56,483 nucleotides of DNA from Streptomyces sp. WM4235 (GTDB lineage Bacteria; Actinomycetota; Actinomycetes; Streptomycetales; Streptomycetaceae). The stretch lies in NCBI RefSeq assembly GCF_001279725.1, contig NZ_LGDE01000404.1, positions 1-56,483 of the forward strand. The letters run 5' to 3'. Both the position numbers and the translations under genes were made by a program. This document shows, in pieces, positions 26,291-35,229 of the stretch (positions are counted from its first letter, which is position 1; the number at the start of each line of letters is the position of its first letter). The notes below the pieces were generated by a model that did no database searches, was not told the origin of the DNA, and was given only the letters and a program-made list of their open reading frames with translations.

Positions 26291-27058
26291 GTGAGCGATG
26301 GCGGACAGCGGACCTACGGGCCGCTCGGCACCACCCTGGTGATCATTCCGACGTACAACGAGGCCGAGAACATCGGCCCGATCGTCGGCCGGGTCCGGGC
26401 CGCCGTCCCCGCAGCGCACGTCCTGGTCGCCGACGACAACAGCCCCGACGGGACCGGCAAGCTCGCCGACGAGCTGGCCTGCGCCGACGAGCAGGTCCAC
26501 GTGCTGCACCGAAAGGGCAAGGAAGGCCTCGGCGCCGCCTACCTGGCCGGCTTCGCCTGGGGCCTGGAGCGCGGCTACGGGGTCCTCGTGGAGATGGACG
26601 CCGACGGCTCCCACCGACCCGAGGAACTGCCCCGGCTGCTCACCGCCCTCGGCAACGCCGACCTGGTCCTGGGATCCCGCTGGGTGCCGGGCGGCCGCGT
26701 CGTCAACTGGCCCAAGAGCCGCGAGATGCTCTCCCGCGGCGGTTCCACGTACTCCCGACTGCTCCTGGACGTGCCGATCCGGGACGTGACCGGCGGGTAC
26801 CGCGCCTTCCGCAGCGAGACGCTGGAGGGCCTGGGCCTGGAGGAGGTGGCCTCCGCCGGCTACTGCTTCCAGGTGGACCTGGCCCGCCGCGCCATCCGCC
26901 AGGGCTTCAGGGTCGTCGAGGTGCCCATCACCTTCGTCGAGCGAGAGTTCGGCGACAGCAAGATGAGCAAGGACATCGTGGTGGAGGCCCTGTGGCGGGT
27001 CACCCAGTGGGGCATCAAGGCCCGGGCGGCGAAGCTGACCGGCCGGCCCCCGTACTGA
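26291..27058 (+). CDS. Polyprenol-phosphate mannose synthase (GT2)
   Basis: Transfers mannose from GDP-mannose to polyprenyl phosphate at the membrane. The lipid-linked mannose feeds protein O-mannosylation in Streptomyces and glycolipid synthesis. The 255-aa product has GT2 motifs: VIIPTYNEAENI, VADDNSPDGT, the metal-binding EMDADGSH (about 100-107), GSRWVPGG and GYCFQVDLARRAI. It has no membrane domain of its own. The GTG at 26291 follows AGGGG at the right spacing. The family is known as dolichyl-phosphate mannosyltransferase (DPM1/Ppm1). Confidence 0.92.
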   Translation: MSDGGQRTYGPLGTTLVIIPTYNEAENIGPIVGRVRAAVPAAHVLVADDNSPDGTGKLADELACADEQVHVLHRKGKEGLGAAYLAGFAWGLERGYGVLVEMDADGSHRPEELPRLLTALGNADLVLGSRWVPGGRVVNWPKSREMLSRGGSTYSRLLLDVPIRDVTGGYRAFRSETLEGLGLEEVASAGYCFQVDLARRAIRQGFRVVEVPITFVEREFGDSKMSKDIVVEALWRVTQWGIKARAAKLTGRPPY

Positions 27059-27142
27059 GACCCGGCTCCCGGACGCCCCCTAAGGGATGTCCGGTACCTC
27101 CGACTGAGGTCGCTTTTACACCGCCCCAGGCACACTGGTGAC

Positions 27143-27730
27143 ATGACGACCGGCATTTCGACGGCCCCACGACGGCGCTCGCCCGCCCGCACTCTGCTTC
27201 CCCTGGCGGTCGCCGCCTGGCTGATCCTGGAGATCTGGCTGCTCAGCCTGGTCGCCGGCGCGGCCGGCGGATTGACCGTCGCCCTGTTGATCGCGGGCGG
27301 GATCCTGCTCGGCGCCGTGGTCATCAAGCGCGCCGGGCGACGGGCCTTCAAGAACCTCACCGACTCCTTCCAGCGGGCGCAGCAGGGCCAAGGGCCCGAG
27401 CAGGCCGGGCAGCGGCCCGGCCAGGGCAACGGCCTGATCATGCTCGCGGGCCTGTTCCTGATGCTGCCGGGCCTGATCTCCGACGCGGCCGGACTGCTCC
27501 TGCTGCTCCCGCCCGTCCGGGCCCTGATCAGCCGCCGTGCCACACGCTCCCTGGAGCGCAGGATGGCCGCGGCGCCCGCCGGCACCTTCGGCGACGCCTT
27601 CCAGCAGGCCCGGATCCATCAGCCCGACGGCAAGGTCGTCCAGGGCGAGGTCATCCGCGAGGACCGGCCGGCGCCCGGACCGGGCCAGGCCGGCCCGGAC
27701 ACCGGTCACCGGCCGCCGCTGACCCACTGA
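27143..27730 (+). CDS. fxsA: FxsA-family membrane protein
   Basis: A 195-aa protein with four hydrophobic segments, roughly at residues 18-34, 36-56, 98-112 and 113-124. It includes the family pattern AWLILEIWLLSLVAGAAGG...ILLGAVVIKRAGRRAF...LAGLFLMLPGLISDAAGLLLLLP. FxsA was first linked to suppression of phage-T7 exclusion in E. coli; its normal job is unknown. The ATG has no strong ribosome site. It converges on rbpA with a shared terminator between. Confidence 0.92.
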   Translation: MTTGISTAPRRRSPARTLLPLAVAAWLILEIWLLSLVAGAAGGLTVALLIAGGILLGAVVIKRAGRRAFKNLTDSFQRAQQGQGPEQAGQRPGQGNGLIMLAGLFLMLPGLISDAAGLLLLLPPVRALISRRATRSLERRMAAAPAGTFGDAFQQARIHQPDGKVVQGEVIREDRPAPGPGQAGPDTGHRPPLTH

Positions 27731-27770
27731 AGCGCCGATCCCCGGGCCGGTCGGCTCCGGAGCCGGACAA

Positions 27771-27810
27771 GCCGAGGGCCCCCGCCACGGATGTGGCGGG
27801 GGCCCTCGGC
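27771..27810. terminator. Shared terminator between fxsA and rbpA
   Basis: Perfect 18-bp stem: 27771-27788 pairs with 27793-27810, loop GGAT. On the plus strand it is followed by TTCGTTCTC. It is the strongest hairpin in the window and lies between two converging genes. Confidence 0.95.
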
Positions 27811-27829
27811 TTCGTTCTCAGTCCGGTTG

Positions 27830-28204
27830 TCAGGCGGACTTGCGGCTGTCCCGCGGATGCACGGCAATGTTCATGGCGCCGGAACGAAGGACCGCGAGCC
27901 TCTCGGCAAGCACTTCCTCCAGCTCCTCGCGGGTGCGTCGCTCCATGAGCATGTCCCAGTGCGTTCGCGCAGGCTTGCCCTTCTTCTCTTCGGGCCCGTC
28001 CCCGTCCACCAGGAGTGCCATGGCGCCGCACGCCTTGCACTCCCACTCCGGCGGAATTTCTGCCTCAACCGAGAACGGCATCTCAAATCGATGTCCGTTC
28101 TGGCATGCGTACTCCACCGCCTGGCGCGGGGCCAGATCGATGCCGCGGTCCGTCTCGTAGCTGGTAACCACGAGCCGCGTACCGCGGAGAGCTCGCTCAC
28201 TCAT
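27830..28204 (-). CDS. rbpA: RNA polymerase-binding protein RbpA
   Basis: Actinobacterial general transcription factor that binds RNA polymerase and the principal sigma factor (HrdB) and stabilises the open promoter complex. The 124-aa protein is recognised by its disordered start ALRGTRLVVTSYETDRGIDLAPRQ, the core VEYACQNGHRFEMPFSVEAEIPPEWECKACG with its cysteines, and the basic sigma-interaction helix RTHWDMLMERRTREELEEVLAERL. Upstream is a good sigma-R promoter, matching the known induction of rbpA by disulfide stress in S. coelicolor. Confidence 0.98.
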   Translation of the reverse strand: MSERALRGTRLVVTSYETDRGIDLAPRQAVEYACQNGHRFEMPFSVEAEIPPEWECKACGAMALLVDGDGPEEKKGKPARTHWDMLMERRTREELEEVLAERLAVLRSGAMNIAVHPRDSRKSA

Positions 28205-28265
28205 GAATCGTGCCTCCCGGGCTTGTCGCCCACAGGACAGGTGTCGCTGTCGTCGTCATCCGGTC

Positions 28266-28291
28266 AACGTCCGGTCGGCGGTATAGATTCC
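28266..28291 (-). promoter_or_regulatory. Sigma-R promoter of rbpA
   Basis: On the minus strand GGGAAT (GGAAT at 28291-28287) is followed by exactly 18 bases and GTT (28268-28266). This is the GGAAT-N18-GTT consensus of the thiol-stress sigma factor SigR, 62 bases before the rbpA start codon. Confidence 0.85.
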
Positions 28292-28495
28292 CGCTCCGGG
28301 TCATGCGTCGCCCGTCGTACCGCCCCTTGTTGTACCCACCAGTGCCCGTTTTGTCACATCTGGCAGCAGATGTCACCCAACGTCCGCTCTTCTTGAGCGC
28401 GCAGTAACGGTCCGCCTGGCAGGCCAAAGGCGTACACTACCGGCCCTTAGCTTGAACGTCGAAATTCGTTCCGAATTCGTCTCTCGGACCCGCTC

Positions 28496-29878
28496 TCAGA
28501 TCCTCTCGGGAACAGGATTGCCCGCCGCCTCCACCGCGCGCCGCACCGGCACCCTCGCGAGCAGCACGAAACCCAGTGCGAAGAACACCACCAACGAGAT
28601 GATCGCGTCCCGATAACTGCCCGTGACCTGGTACGTCAGCCCGAAGACCAGCGGTCCGATCCAGCTCAGCCCCCGGTCGCTCATCTCGTAGGCGGAGAAG
28701 TACTCGGCCTCCTTGCCCGCCGGGACCAGGTGCGAGAACAGCGAACGCGACAGCGCCTGGCTGCCGCCGAGCACGAGCCCGATCATCGCCGCCAGCACGA
28801 AGAACCACACCGGTGTCCGGGCCGGCAGGAAGTACCCGGCGGCCAGGGTCACCGTCCACCCGGCCAGCGAACCGAGGATCGTCCGCTTGGCGCCGTACAC
28901 GCGGGCCAGCCGGCCCATGCCCAGCGCGCCCGCCACCGCCAGGACCTGGACGAGCAGCACCGCCACGATCAGGGTGGACTGCTCCAGCTCCAGTTCCTCC
29001 GACCCGTAGACCGAGGCCTGGGAGATCACCGTCTGCACGCCGTCGTTGTAGATCAGATAGGCCAGCAGGAACGACAGCGTCAGCGGATGGCGCCGCATGT
29101 CCTTCAAGGTGGCCACCAACTGCCGCCAACCGCTGACCGGCGCACCCGCACCCGCCTCCCGGGCCGGCCCCCGGTCACGCAGCCGACGCAGCGGAATGAT
29201 CGCGAAGGCGCCCCACCACAGGCCGGCGGACGCCAGACAGATGCGCACCGCCGCGCCCTCGGACAGCCCGAAGGAGTCGTGGCCCTGGTAGAGCACCAGG
29301 TTCATGACGAGCACGAGGGCGCCCGAGGTGTAGCCGAAGGCCCAACCCCGCGAGGAGACGGTGTCCCGCTCGTCCGGAGTGGCGATCTGCGGCAGGAAGG
29401 CGTTGTACAACACCATCGAGACCGCCAGCGAGGCGTTCGCCACGACGAGCAGGAACCCGCCGAGCAGATAGCGGTCACCGTCGAGGAAGAACATCCCGGT
29501 CGTCGCGGCCGCGCCCGTGTACGCCGCCACCGCCAGCAGCGGCTTCCTGCGTCCGCTGCGGTCCGCGACGGCCCCGGCCAGCGGCATGATCAGCACGGCC
29601 AGCAGCACCGACGCGGAGACCGCGTACGCGAAGAAGGAACCGGCCCGGATCGGGATGCCGAGCGGGTGCACATAGCCCTCGACGTCCGCCGCCGCCCTGG
29701 TCACCGACGTCAGGTAGGGCCCGAGGAACACCGTGAGCACGCTGGTCGAGTAGACCGAGCAGGCGAAGTCGTAGAAGTACCAGCCGTGCTGTTCGCGTTT
29801 GCGGGCGGCGGCGCCGGCTCTGCCGTCCTCCGTTCCCGGTTCCGCTTCCTCCGGTGGAGATATGTCTCGCGCGCTCAC
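28496..29878 (-). CDS. MFS transporter, UMF1/Atg22-like
   Basis: A 460-aa membrane protein with about twelve spans. It begins with a hydrophilic tail, then HGWYFYDFACSVYSTSVLTVFLGPYL, the typical opening of the UMF1/vacuole-effluxer group. Further signatures are GAVADRSGRRKPLLAV (loop 2-3) and LGGSQALSRSLFSHLVP in the C-terminal half. Relatives may export amino acids; the substrate here is unknown. It lies 57 bases after the glycerophosphodiesterase gene in the same direction and is probably co-transcribed. Downstream, 28356-28373 forms a 7-bp hairpin (ACATCTG/CAGATGT) that may end the transcript. Confidence 0.87.
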   Translation of the reverse strand: MSARDISPPEEAEPGTEDGRAGAAARKREQHGWYFYDFACSVYSTSVLTVFLGPYLTSVTRAAADVEGYVHPLGIPIRAGSFFAYAVSASVLLAVLIMPLAGAVADRSGRRKPLLAVAAYTGAAATTGMFFLDGDRYLLGGFLLVVANASLAVSMVLYNAFLPQIATPDERDTVSSRGWAFGYTSGALVLVMNLVLYQGHDSFGLSEGAAVRICLASAGLWWGAFAIIPLRRLRDRGPAREAGAGAPVSGWRQLVATLKDMRRHPLTLSFLLAYLIYNDGVQTVISQASVYGSEELELEQSTLIVAVLLVQVLAVAGALGMGRLARVYGAKRTILGSLAGWTVTLAAGYFLPARTPVWFFVLAAMIGLVLGGSQALSRSLFSHLVPAGKEAEYFSAYEMSDRGLSWIGPLVFGLTYQVTGSYRDAIISLVVFFALGFVLLARVPVRRAVEAAGNPVPERI

Positions 29879-29935
29879 TCCGGTGCCCCCTCGCTGTACG
29901 TGCCGCCGCGGCCCGCGCGGAGCCCGAAAGGGCCG

Positions 29936-30706
29936 TCAGGCCCAGGCTCCGCGCCGGTCCAGCACCGTGCGCAAGATGTCGATCCGGTCGGTCATGATGC
30001 CATCGACTCCCATGTCGAGAAGAGAGTCCATGCGTTCCGGTTCGTTCACGGTCCACACGTGCACCTGCAGTCCCCGCTCGTGCGCCGTCCGGACGAACCG
30101 CCGATCGACCACCCGGACGCCGGCCTGCGTCTCCGGAACCTGCGCCGCCACCGCCCCCGCGCGCAGCGCCGCCGGGATCGCGAACGACCGCAGCCGCAGC
30201 CCCACCACGCCGCGCACCCCGTACGAGGTCGCCAGTCGGGGGCCGGCGATCTTCTGGGCCCGGGCCACCCGGCTCTCCGAGAAGGAGCCCACGCAGACCC
30301 GGTCCCAGACCCGGGCCCGCGCGATCAGGTTCACCAACGGGTACAGGGCGCTCTCCGCCTTCACGTCGACGTTCCAGCGGGCCTCCGGGAACTCCTCCAG
30401 GAGGTCCTCGAACAGGGCCAGGGGCTCGGTGCCCGCCACCCGGGCCTCCCGGATCCGCTTCCACGGCAGTTCGGCGATCCGCCCCCGACCGTCGGTGACC
30501 CGGTCCAGGGTGGAGTCGTGGAAGGCGACCAGCTTCCCGTCGACCGTGGCGTGCACATCGGTCTCGAAGTAGCGGTAACCCGCGTCGGCCGCCCGGTGGA
30601 AGGCGGCGGCGGTGTTCTCCAGCCCGTCCGCGGCCCCTCCCCGGTGCGCGAAGGGGATGGGAGCCGGGTGGTCCAGATACGGGTGCCGAAGGCGTACGTG
30701 CGTCAC
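29936..30706 (-). CDS. Glycerophosphodiester phosphodiesterase
   Basis: Hydrolyses glycerophosphodiesters to glycerol 3-phosphate and an alcohol. The 256-aa cytoplasmic form has the conserved FAHRGGAADGLENTAAAF (catalytic His), YFETDVHATVDGKLVAFHDSTLDRVT (metal-binding Glu/Asp and second His) and the C-terminal VHVWTVNEPERMDSLLDMGVDGIMTDRID. The GTG at 30706 is the chosen start, since homology begins a few residues later and the upstream frame is low-complexity. No signal peptide, so it is cytoplasmic. Transcribed divergently from the MocR regulator. Confidence 0.93.
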   Translation of the reverse strand: MTHVRLRHPYLDHPAPIPFAHRGGAADGLENTAAAFHRAADAGYRYFETDVHATVDGKLVAFHDSTLDRVTDGRGRIAELPWKRIREARVAGTEPLALFEDLLEEFPEARWNVDVKAESALYPLVNLIARARVWDRVCVGSFSESRVARAQKIAGPRLATSYGVRGVVGLRLRSFAIPAALRAGAVAAQVPETQAGVRVVDRRFVRTAHERGLQVHVWTVNEPERMDSLLDMGVDGIMTDRIDILRTVLDRRGAWA

Positions 30707-30948
30707 GGCGGCAGTATGCCCCCTGCCGCCGGTGGGACGGGAGCGTCCGGATGGCCGCGGGGTGAACGCGCCCGCGACGAGGCGGGGGCGCTCCGGTGGC
30801 CCCTCCCCGCCCCCTCCGTGGACCGTCTCCGGAGCCCCCTGGCCGGAGTGGACCGCCCCGTGACACCCTGGATCGCGCGGAACCAATCCAATACCGGTCG
30901 CCCCTCGGGGTCGGACGGGGCCAATTCGACGAAGGTGGACCGGACAGC

Positions 30949-32451
30949 ATGGCTCAGTGGACCTCGGCGGTCGGCGCCGCCCAGCTCGCCCGCCTCATCA
31001 CCTCACAGCAGGGGCGCTCCGCCACGTCCGGCACGCGCAAACCGCCCGCCTACCGCAGCCTCGCCGACGGCATCCGCCTCCTCGTCCTCGAAGGGCGCGT
31101 CCCCGTCGCCGCCCGGCTGCCCGCCGAACGGGAGCTGGCCGTCGCGCTCACCGTCAGCCGCACCACCGTCGCCGCCGCCTACGAGGCGCTGCGCGGCGAA
31201 GGGTTCCTGGAATCCCGCCGGGGCGCGGGCAGCTGGACCGCCGTGCCCGCCGGGAACCCGCTTCCCGCCCGGGGCCTGGAACCCCTGCCGCCCGAGTCCC
31301 TCGGCTCGATGATCGACCTCGGCTGCGCCGCCCTGCCGGCCCCCGAGCCCTGGCTCACCAAGGCCGTCCAGGGAGCCCTGGAGGAACTGCCGCCGTACGC
31401 GCACACCCACGGCGACTACCCCGCCGGCCTGCCCGCCCTGCGCAGGATGCTCGCCGACCGCTACACCGAGCGCGGCATCCCCACGATGCCCGAACAGATC
31501 ATGGTGACCACCGGTGCCATGGGCGCCATCGACGCCATCTGCAGCCTCTTCGCGGGGCGCGGCGAGCGCATCGCCGTCGAATCCCCGTCCTACGCCAACA
31601 TCCTCCAGCTCATGCGCGCCGCCGGGGTGCGCCTCGTGCCCGTCGCCATGGCCGCCGGGCTGAGCGGCTGGGACATGGACGTCTGGCGGCAGGTGCTGCG
31701 CGACTCCGCCCCGCGGCTCGCCTACGTGGTCGCCGACTTCCACAACCCCACCGGCGCCCTCGCCTCGGACGAGCAGCGCCGCGCGATGGTGGAGGCGGCC
31801 CGTTCGGCCGGCACCGTGCTCGTCGCCGACGAGACCATGGCCGAACTCCGGCTGGACCCGGACGTGGAGATGCCCCGTCCGGTCTGCTCCTTCGACCCCG
31901 CCGGCTCCACGGTCGTCACCGTCGGTTCCGCCAGCAAGGCCTTCTGGGCCGGCATGCGGATCGGCTGGGTCCGCGCGGCCCCGGACGTCATCCGCAGCCT
32001 GGTCGCGGCCCGCGCGTACGCCGACCTCGGCACACCCGTGCTCGAACAGCTCGCGGTGAACTGGCTGATGCGGACCGGAGGCTGGGAGGAGGCCGTGGAG
32101 ATTCGCCGCGACCAGGCCCGGGAGAACCGCGACGCGCTCGTCGCCGCGGTGCGCCGGGAACTGCCCGACTGGGAGTTCCAGGTGCCCCGGGGCGGCCTCA
32201 CCCTGTGGGCCCGCGCGGGTGGACTGTCCGGGTCCCGGCTGGCCGAGGTGGGGGAGCGGGTCGGCGTACGGGTCCCCTCGGGCCCCCGGTTCGGCGTGGA
32301 CGGGGCCTTCGAGGGTTACGTCCGGCTTCCGTTCACGGTCGGCGGCCCGGTCGCCGAGGAGGCCGCCTCGCGCCTCGCGGCGGCGGCCCGGCTGGTCGGT
32401 ACGGGCGCCGGCGGCAGCGGGGCGGAACCCCCGCGCACGTTCGTCGCGTAG
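30949..32451 (+). CDS. MocR-family (GntR/aminotransferase) regulator
   Basis: A 500-aa transcription factor. The winged helix GntR domain (about residues 30-100) contains RLPAERELAVALTVSRTTVAAAYEALRGEGFLESRRGAGSW. A fold-type-I aminotransferase-like domain follows, with Lys330 in VGSASKAFWAGMRIGW as the PLP-binding lysine and the DFHNPTGAL segment. Family members such as PdxR sense PLP or amino compounds and act on divergent or nearby genes. The closest divergent gene is the glycerophosphodiesterase 242 bases away. GAAGGTGG lies before the ATG. Target unknown. Confidence 0.9.
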   Translation: MAQWTSAVGAAQLARLITSQQGRSATSGTRKPPAYRSLADGIRLLVLEGRVPVAARLPAERELAVALTVSRTTVAAAYEALRGEGFLESRRGAGSWTAVPAGNPLPARGLEPLPPESLGSMIDLGCAALPAPEPWLTKAVQGALEELPPYAHTHGDYPAGLPALRRMLADRYTERGIPTMPEQIMVTTGAMGAIDAICSLFAGRGERIAVESPSYANILQLMRAAGVRLVPVAMAAGLSGWDMDVWRQVLRDSAPRLAYVVADFHNPTGALASDEQRRAMVEAARSAGTVLVADETMAELRLDPDVEMPRPVCSFDPAGSTVVTVGSASKAFWAGMRIGWVRAAPDVIRSLVAARAYADLGTPVLEQLAVNWLMRTGGWEEAVEIRRDQARENRDALVAAVRRELPDWEFQVPRGGLTLWARAGGLSGSRLAEVGERVGVRVPSGPRFGVDGAFEGYVRLPFTVGGPVAEEAASRLAAAARLVGTGAGGSGAEPPRTFVA

Positions 32452-32531
32452 GCCCGTCGTCGAAGTGGCACCGGACCCGGCCCTGTCGGCGAGGCGCCAC
32501 CCACGGCCCGGCAAGATCCGAAAGAGACGGC

Positions 32532-34199
32532 TTACGGCCCGACCGGCCACGGGCCGCGGGCGGGCGGTGTCTCCGCCGGCACCTCCGTGATCTCCCGCCC
32601 CTCGATCGAGGGGCCCTGGGCCTGGGCCGGGGGCTGGACGATGTGCAGCGGCGTCGCCGGCGTGCCGTGCTCCGCGACCGCCGTCGGCCGGGCCTGTCGC
32701 TCCGGCAGCAGCTCCCGTACCGCCTGACGGTGCGCGGGATGCGCGGCGTCGTCGTACGGGTCCGGGGTCGCGGGCACCTGTACCCGGTGCACGGGGCCCG
32801 TGCCGAGCCGCGCGTAGCCGCGCCCGGGCGGCACCATCGCCGTCGGGGTGGTGTGCGGGGGCAGGCCGAGCACGTCGGCGATCTGCTGGACGGAGGCGGA
32901 GCCGAGCACGACGCGGGCCCGGGTGTGCTGCCACACGGCGTCATCGAGCAGTTCCAGGTGCTCGAACTGTTCCGCGACCACCACCGTGACGTGTGCGGCC
33001 CGACCGTGGCGCAACGGCACCTGGAGCCGCGCGAGGGGGTCGGGCCGCCCCTCGGCCGCCGCGAGGTGGGTGAGCACGCTGGGGCGGTCGAGCAGGATCC
33101 ACAGGGGGCGTCGGGTGTCCTCGGGCAGGGGCCGGCCCGCCTCGCGGGCCCGGTGGGTGGCGACGAGCCGTCGCTCGGTCTCGTGCGCGGCCCACTCCAG
33201 GGTGGCCGGGGCCCCCGCGGGGCCGCACTCGACGGCCAGCACGCCCGCGCGGCCGGAGAGGCAGGAGTACTCGCCGCTGCCGCCGCCCTCGACGATCAGC
33301 ACGTCGCCGTCGTGGTGGAGTGCCTGAAGGGCGATGGAGCGCAGCAGGGTGGACGTCCCGCTGCCGGGTTGGCCGACGGCCAGCAGGTGCGGTTCGGTGG
33401 AGCGGGGCCCGGTGCGCCAGATCACCGGGGGCACGTCCCGGGTCTGTTCCCCCTCCGCTACGGGCAGGGTGCGCTGTACGCCGCCCGCGTCGGTGAGCCC
33501 GAGGACGGTCTCGCCGGGGGAGGTGACGAACCGTTGGGCGGCGATGCCCGTCGGCAGCGCCTCCAGCACGCTCAGGTCGAGTTGGTTGGCCTCCTCGTCC
33601 CAGTCGAAGCGGTACTCCCGTCCGCGCCCGGACTTGGAGTGCAGCAGGGCCTCGATGCGGGCCCGGGGGGCGAGCTCGCCGTCGGCGAAGTAGGCCGGGT
33701 AGCGGATGCGGAGCCGGGTGACGCGGCCCGCGTCGTCGAAGACGTGGCCGCTGAAGGCCCGGTCCCATTCCCCGCCGTGGGCGAAGAGCGGGTTCGGGTC
33801 CTCGGGGATGGAGAAGTACGGCACGAGGGCCTCGTAGAGGGAGGCGAGCCGCTCCGTCTCGGCGTCGCTGGGGCCGGTCTTCACCGGGGTGCGGTCGCGT
33901 CCGTGCCAGCCCGCCGCCGCCATCAGGGTCACGAGGGCGATCAGGGGACCGTACGGGACGAGCGCGACGACGAGGACGCAGGCGGCGCCCAGGAACAGCC
34001 CGGGACCACGCTTGTCCTTGGGGGTGTCGGACCATTTGCGTCGCCCGGCGGAGGCCAGGACGCGCAGGCCGCGCCCGATGACGAGGAGCGGATGGAGGAC
34101 GTCCGTGGCGCTGTCGGCGGCCGTGCGGGCGAAGTCGCGGCCCCGGGACAGCGACACGGTGCCGCTGCTGAGGATGCGGGGGAGTGGGCGCCTGGCCAC
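32532..34199 (-). CDS. FtsK/conjugation-like ATP-binding protein
   Basis: A 555-aa protein. Two hydrophobic segments near residues 68-100 (GPGLFLGAACVLVVALVPYGPLIALVTLMAAAG) anchor it. The middle and C-terminal parts form a P-loop ATPase with GQPGSGTSTLLRSIALQAL (a Walker A in which the usual lysine is replaced, GSGTST) and LWILLDRPSVL as a Walker-B-like strand. It resembles FtsK/SpoIIIE or Tra-type ATPases of Streptomyces but has probably lost normal ATP hydrolysis. It is followed on the same strand, upstream in transcription, by a tiny membrane protein, suggesting a two-gene unit. Confidence 0.75.
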   Translation of the reverse strand: MARRPLPRILSSGTVSLSRGRDFARTAADSATDVLHPLLVIGRGLRVLASAGRRKWSDTPKDKRGPGLFLGAACVLVVALVPYGPLIALVTLMAAAGWHGRDRTPVKTGPSDAETERLASLYEALVPYFSIPEDPNPLFAHGGEWDRAFSGHVFDDAGRVTRLRIRYPAYFADGELAPRARIEALLHSKSGRGREYRFDWDEEANQLDLSVLEALPTGIAAQRFVTSPGETVLGLTDAGGVQRTLPVAEGEQTRDVPPVIWRTGPRSTEPHLLAVGQPGSGTSTLLRSIALQALHHDGDVLIVEGGGSGEYSCLSGRAGVLAVECGPAGAPATLEWAAHETERRLVATHRAREAGRPLPEDTRRPLWILLDRPSVLTHLAAAEGRPDPLARLQVPLRHGRAAHVTVVVAEQFEHLELLDDAVWQHTRARVVLGSASVQQIADVLGLPPHTTPTAMVPPGRGYARLGTGPVHRVQVPATPDPYDDAAHPAHRQAVRELLPERQARPTAVAEHGTPATPLHIVQPPAQAQGPSIEGREITEVPAETPPARGPWPVGP

Positions 34200-34308
34200 G
34201 GGCGTCTCCTGGAGTCGGGGTGGTGGCGGACGGTGCGGTCGGGGGCCTGGGGCATGTCGTCGAAGTCCCGCCTGCCGGCGGCCGGCAGGCGCGCTTCGAC
34301 GACGTTCC

Positions 34309-34503
34309 CTAGAGCTTGATCCCGCCGAGAAGGCTCGCGAGGCTCGCCGTACTCGCCGTGATGCTGGGTGCGATGGCGGAGCCGGCGAGGAAGAAGCCGA
34401 AGAGCGCGCACACGAACGCGTGCGACAGCTTCATCCCGTCCTTCTTGAAGAAGAGGAAGCAGATGATTCCGAGCAGGACGACACCTGAGATGGACAGGAC
34501 CAT
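34309..34503 (-). CDS. Small two-span membrane protein, 64 aa
   Basis: Reads MVLSISGVVLLGIICFLFFK, then KDGMKLSHAFVCALFGFFLAGSAIAPSITAS. Two hydrophobic helices are separated by a short basic loop, and the C-terminus is Ser/Ala-rich. AGGAGAA precedes the ATG. It starts 110 bases before the FtsK-like ATPase gene on the same strand, so the two are likely transcribed together. No family name is known to me; small proteins of this shape accompany this ATPase in streptomycetes as far as I recall. Confidence 0.8.
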   Translation of the reverse strand: MVLSISGVVLLGIICFLFFKKDGMKLSHAFVCALFGFFLAGSAIAPSITASTASLASLLGGIKL

Positions 34504-34806
34504 GAGAAGTTCTCCTGGTGGGTGAGGACGGTCACCATCAGTCCTTCCAGGCTCACAGCAAGTATCAATGCGACAAAAGGTGCATACGGGTGAATCCTGT
34601 AATTTTTCACTTGACTGGACCCGCCCGACTGGCGCGCCGGGCGGTCAGGGGGGCGGGATGATCCTCGCCTCGGACCGCACCCGCCATGTTCCGGATCGGG
34701 CGCTACTCTGACGCTTCACCCGCACGGACGCGGCACCGTGCGCCCCCCAGCCCGCCGGCCTGGGGAAACGGGTGCCGTGACGGCGAAGCGAAAGGCGGTA
34801 CGAACG
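34504..34806. other. Divergent promoter region of the small membrane protein and ankyrin genes
   Basis: 303 bases with no gene. The left part (about 34555-34615) is unusually AT-rich for this window and is the likely minus-strand promoter. An imperfect hairpin CCGCCCG/CGGGCGG occurs near 34622-34646. Confidence 0.5.
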
Positions 34807-35229
34807 ATGAGCGAGCACACCCCGGAAGGCGCCGGCCCGCAGGGCGTTCCCGACGAGGACGTCATCGAACTGGCCACCAAGATCTTCGACCTCGCCCGTC
34901 AGGGTGACGCCGAGACGCTGGCCGCGTACCTCGACGCCGGGGTCCCGGCGAACCTCACCAACGACCGCGGCGACACCCTCGTCATGCTCGCCGCCTACCA
35001 CGGCCACGCCGAGGCCGTCACGGCCCTGCTCACCCGCGGCGCCGAGGCCGATCGCGCCAACGACCGGGGCCAGACCCCGCTCGCCGGCGCCGTCTTCAAG
35101 GGCGAGGAGGCCGTCATCCGCGCGCTGCTCGCCGGCGGAGCCGACCCCGAGGCCGGAACCCCCTCCGCCGTGGACACGGCGCGCATGTTCGCCAAGGCCG
35201 ATCTGCTGGAACTGTTCGGAGCCAAGTAG
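34807..35229 (+). CDS. Ankyrin-repeat protein, 140 aa
   Basis: A small cytoplasmic protein made of three to four ankyrin repeats. They are visible as GDAETLAAYLDAGVPANLTNDRGDTLVMLAAYHGHAEAVTALLTRGAEADRANDRGQTPLAGAVFKGEEAVIRALLAGGADP. The GDTLVMLAAYHGH and GQTPLAGAVFKGE stretches are repeat cores. AAGGCGG lies before the ATG at 34807. It probably works by protein binding; partner unknown. The HEAT-repeat gene follows in the same direction after a 340-base gap. Confidence 0.9.
   Translation: MSEHTPEGAGPQGVPDEDVIELATKIFDLARQGDAETLAAYLDAGVPANLTNDRGDTLVMLAAYHGHAEAVTALLTRGAEADRANDRGQTPLAGAVFKGEEAVIRALLAGGADPEAGTPSAVDTARMFAKADLLELFGAK

Noticed and set aside
30957..34319. Open frame of more than 1100 codons crossing the MocR gene and the opposite-strand ATPase
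   Set aside because: It spans two well-supported genes in other frames and the translation is Arg/Pro/Gly low complexity; an artefact of few AT-rich stops.
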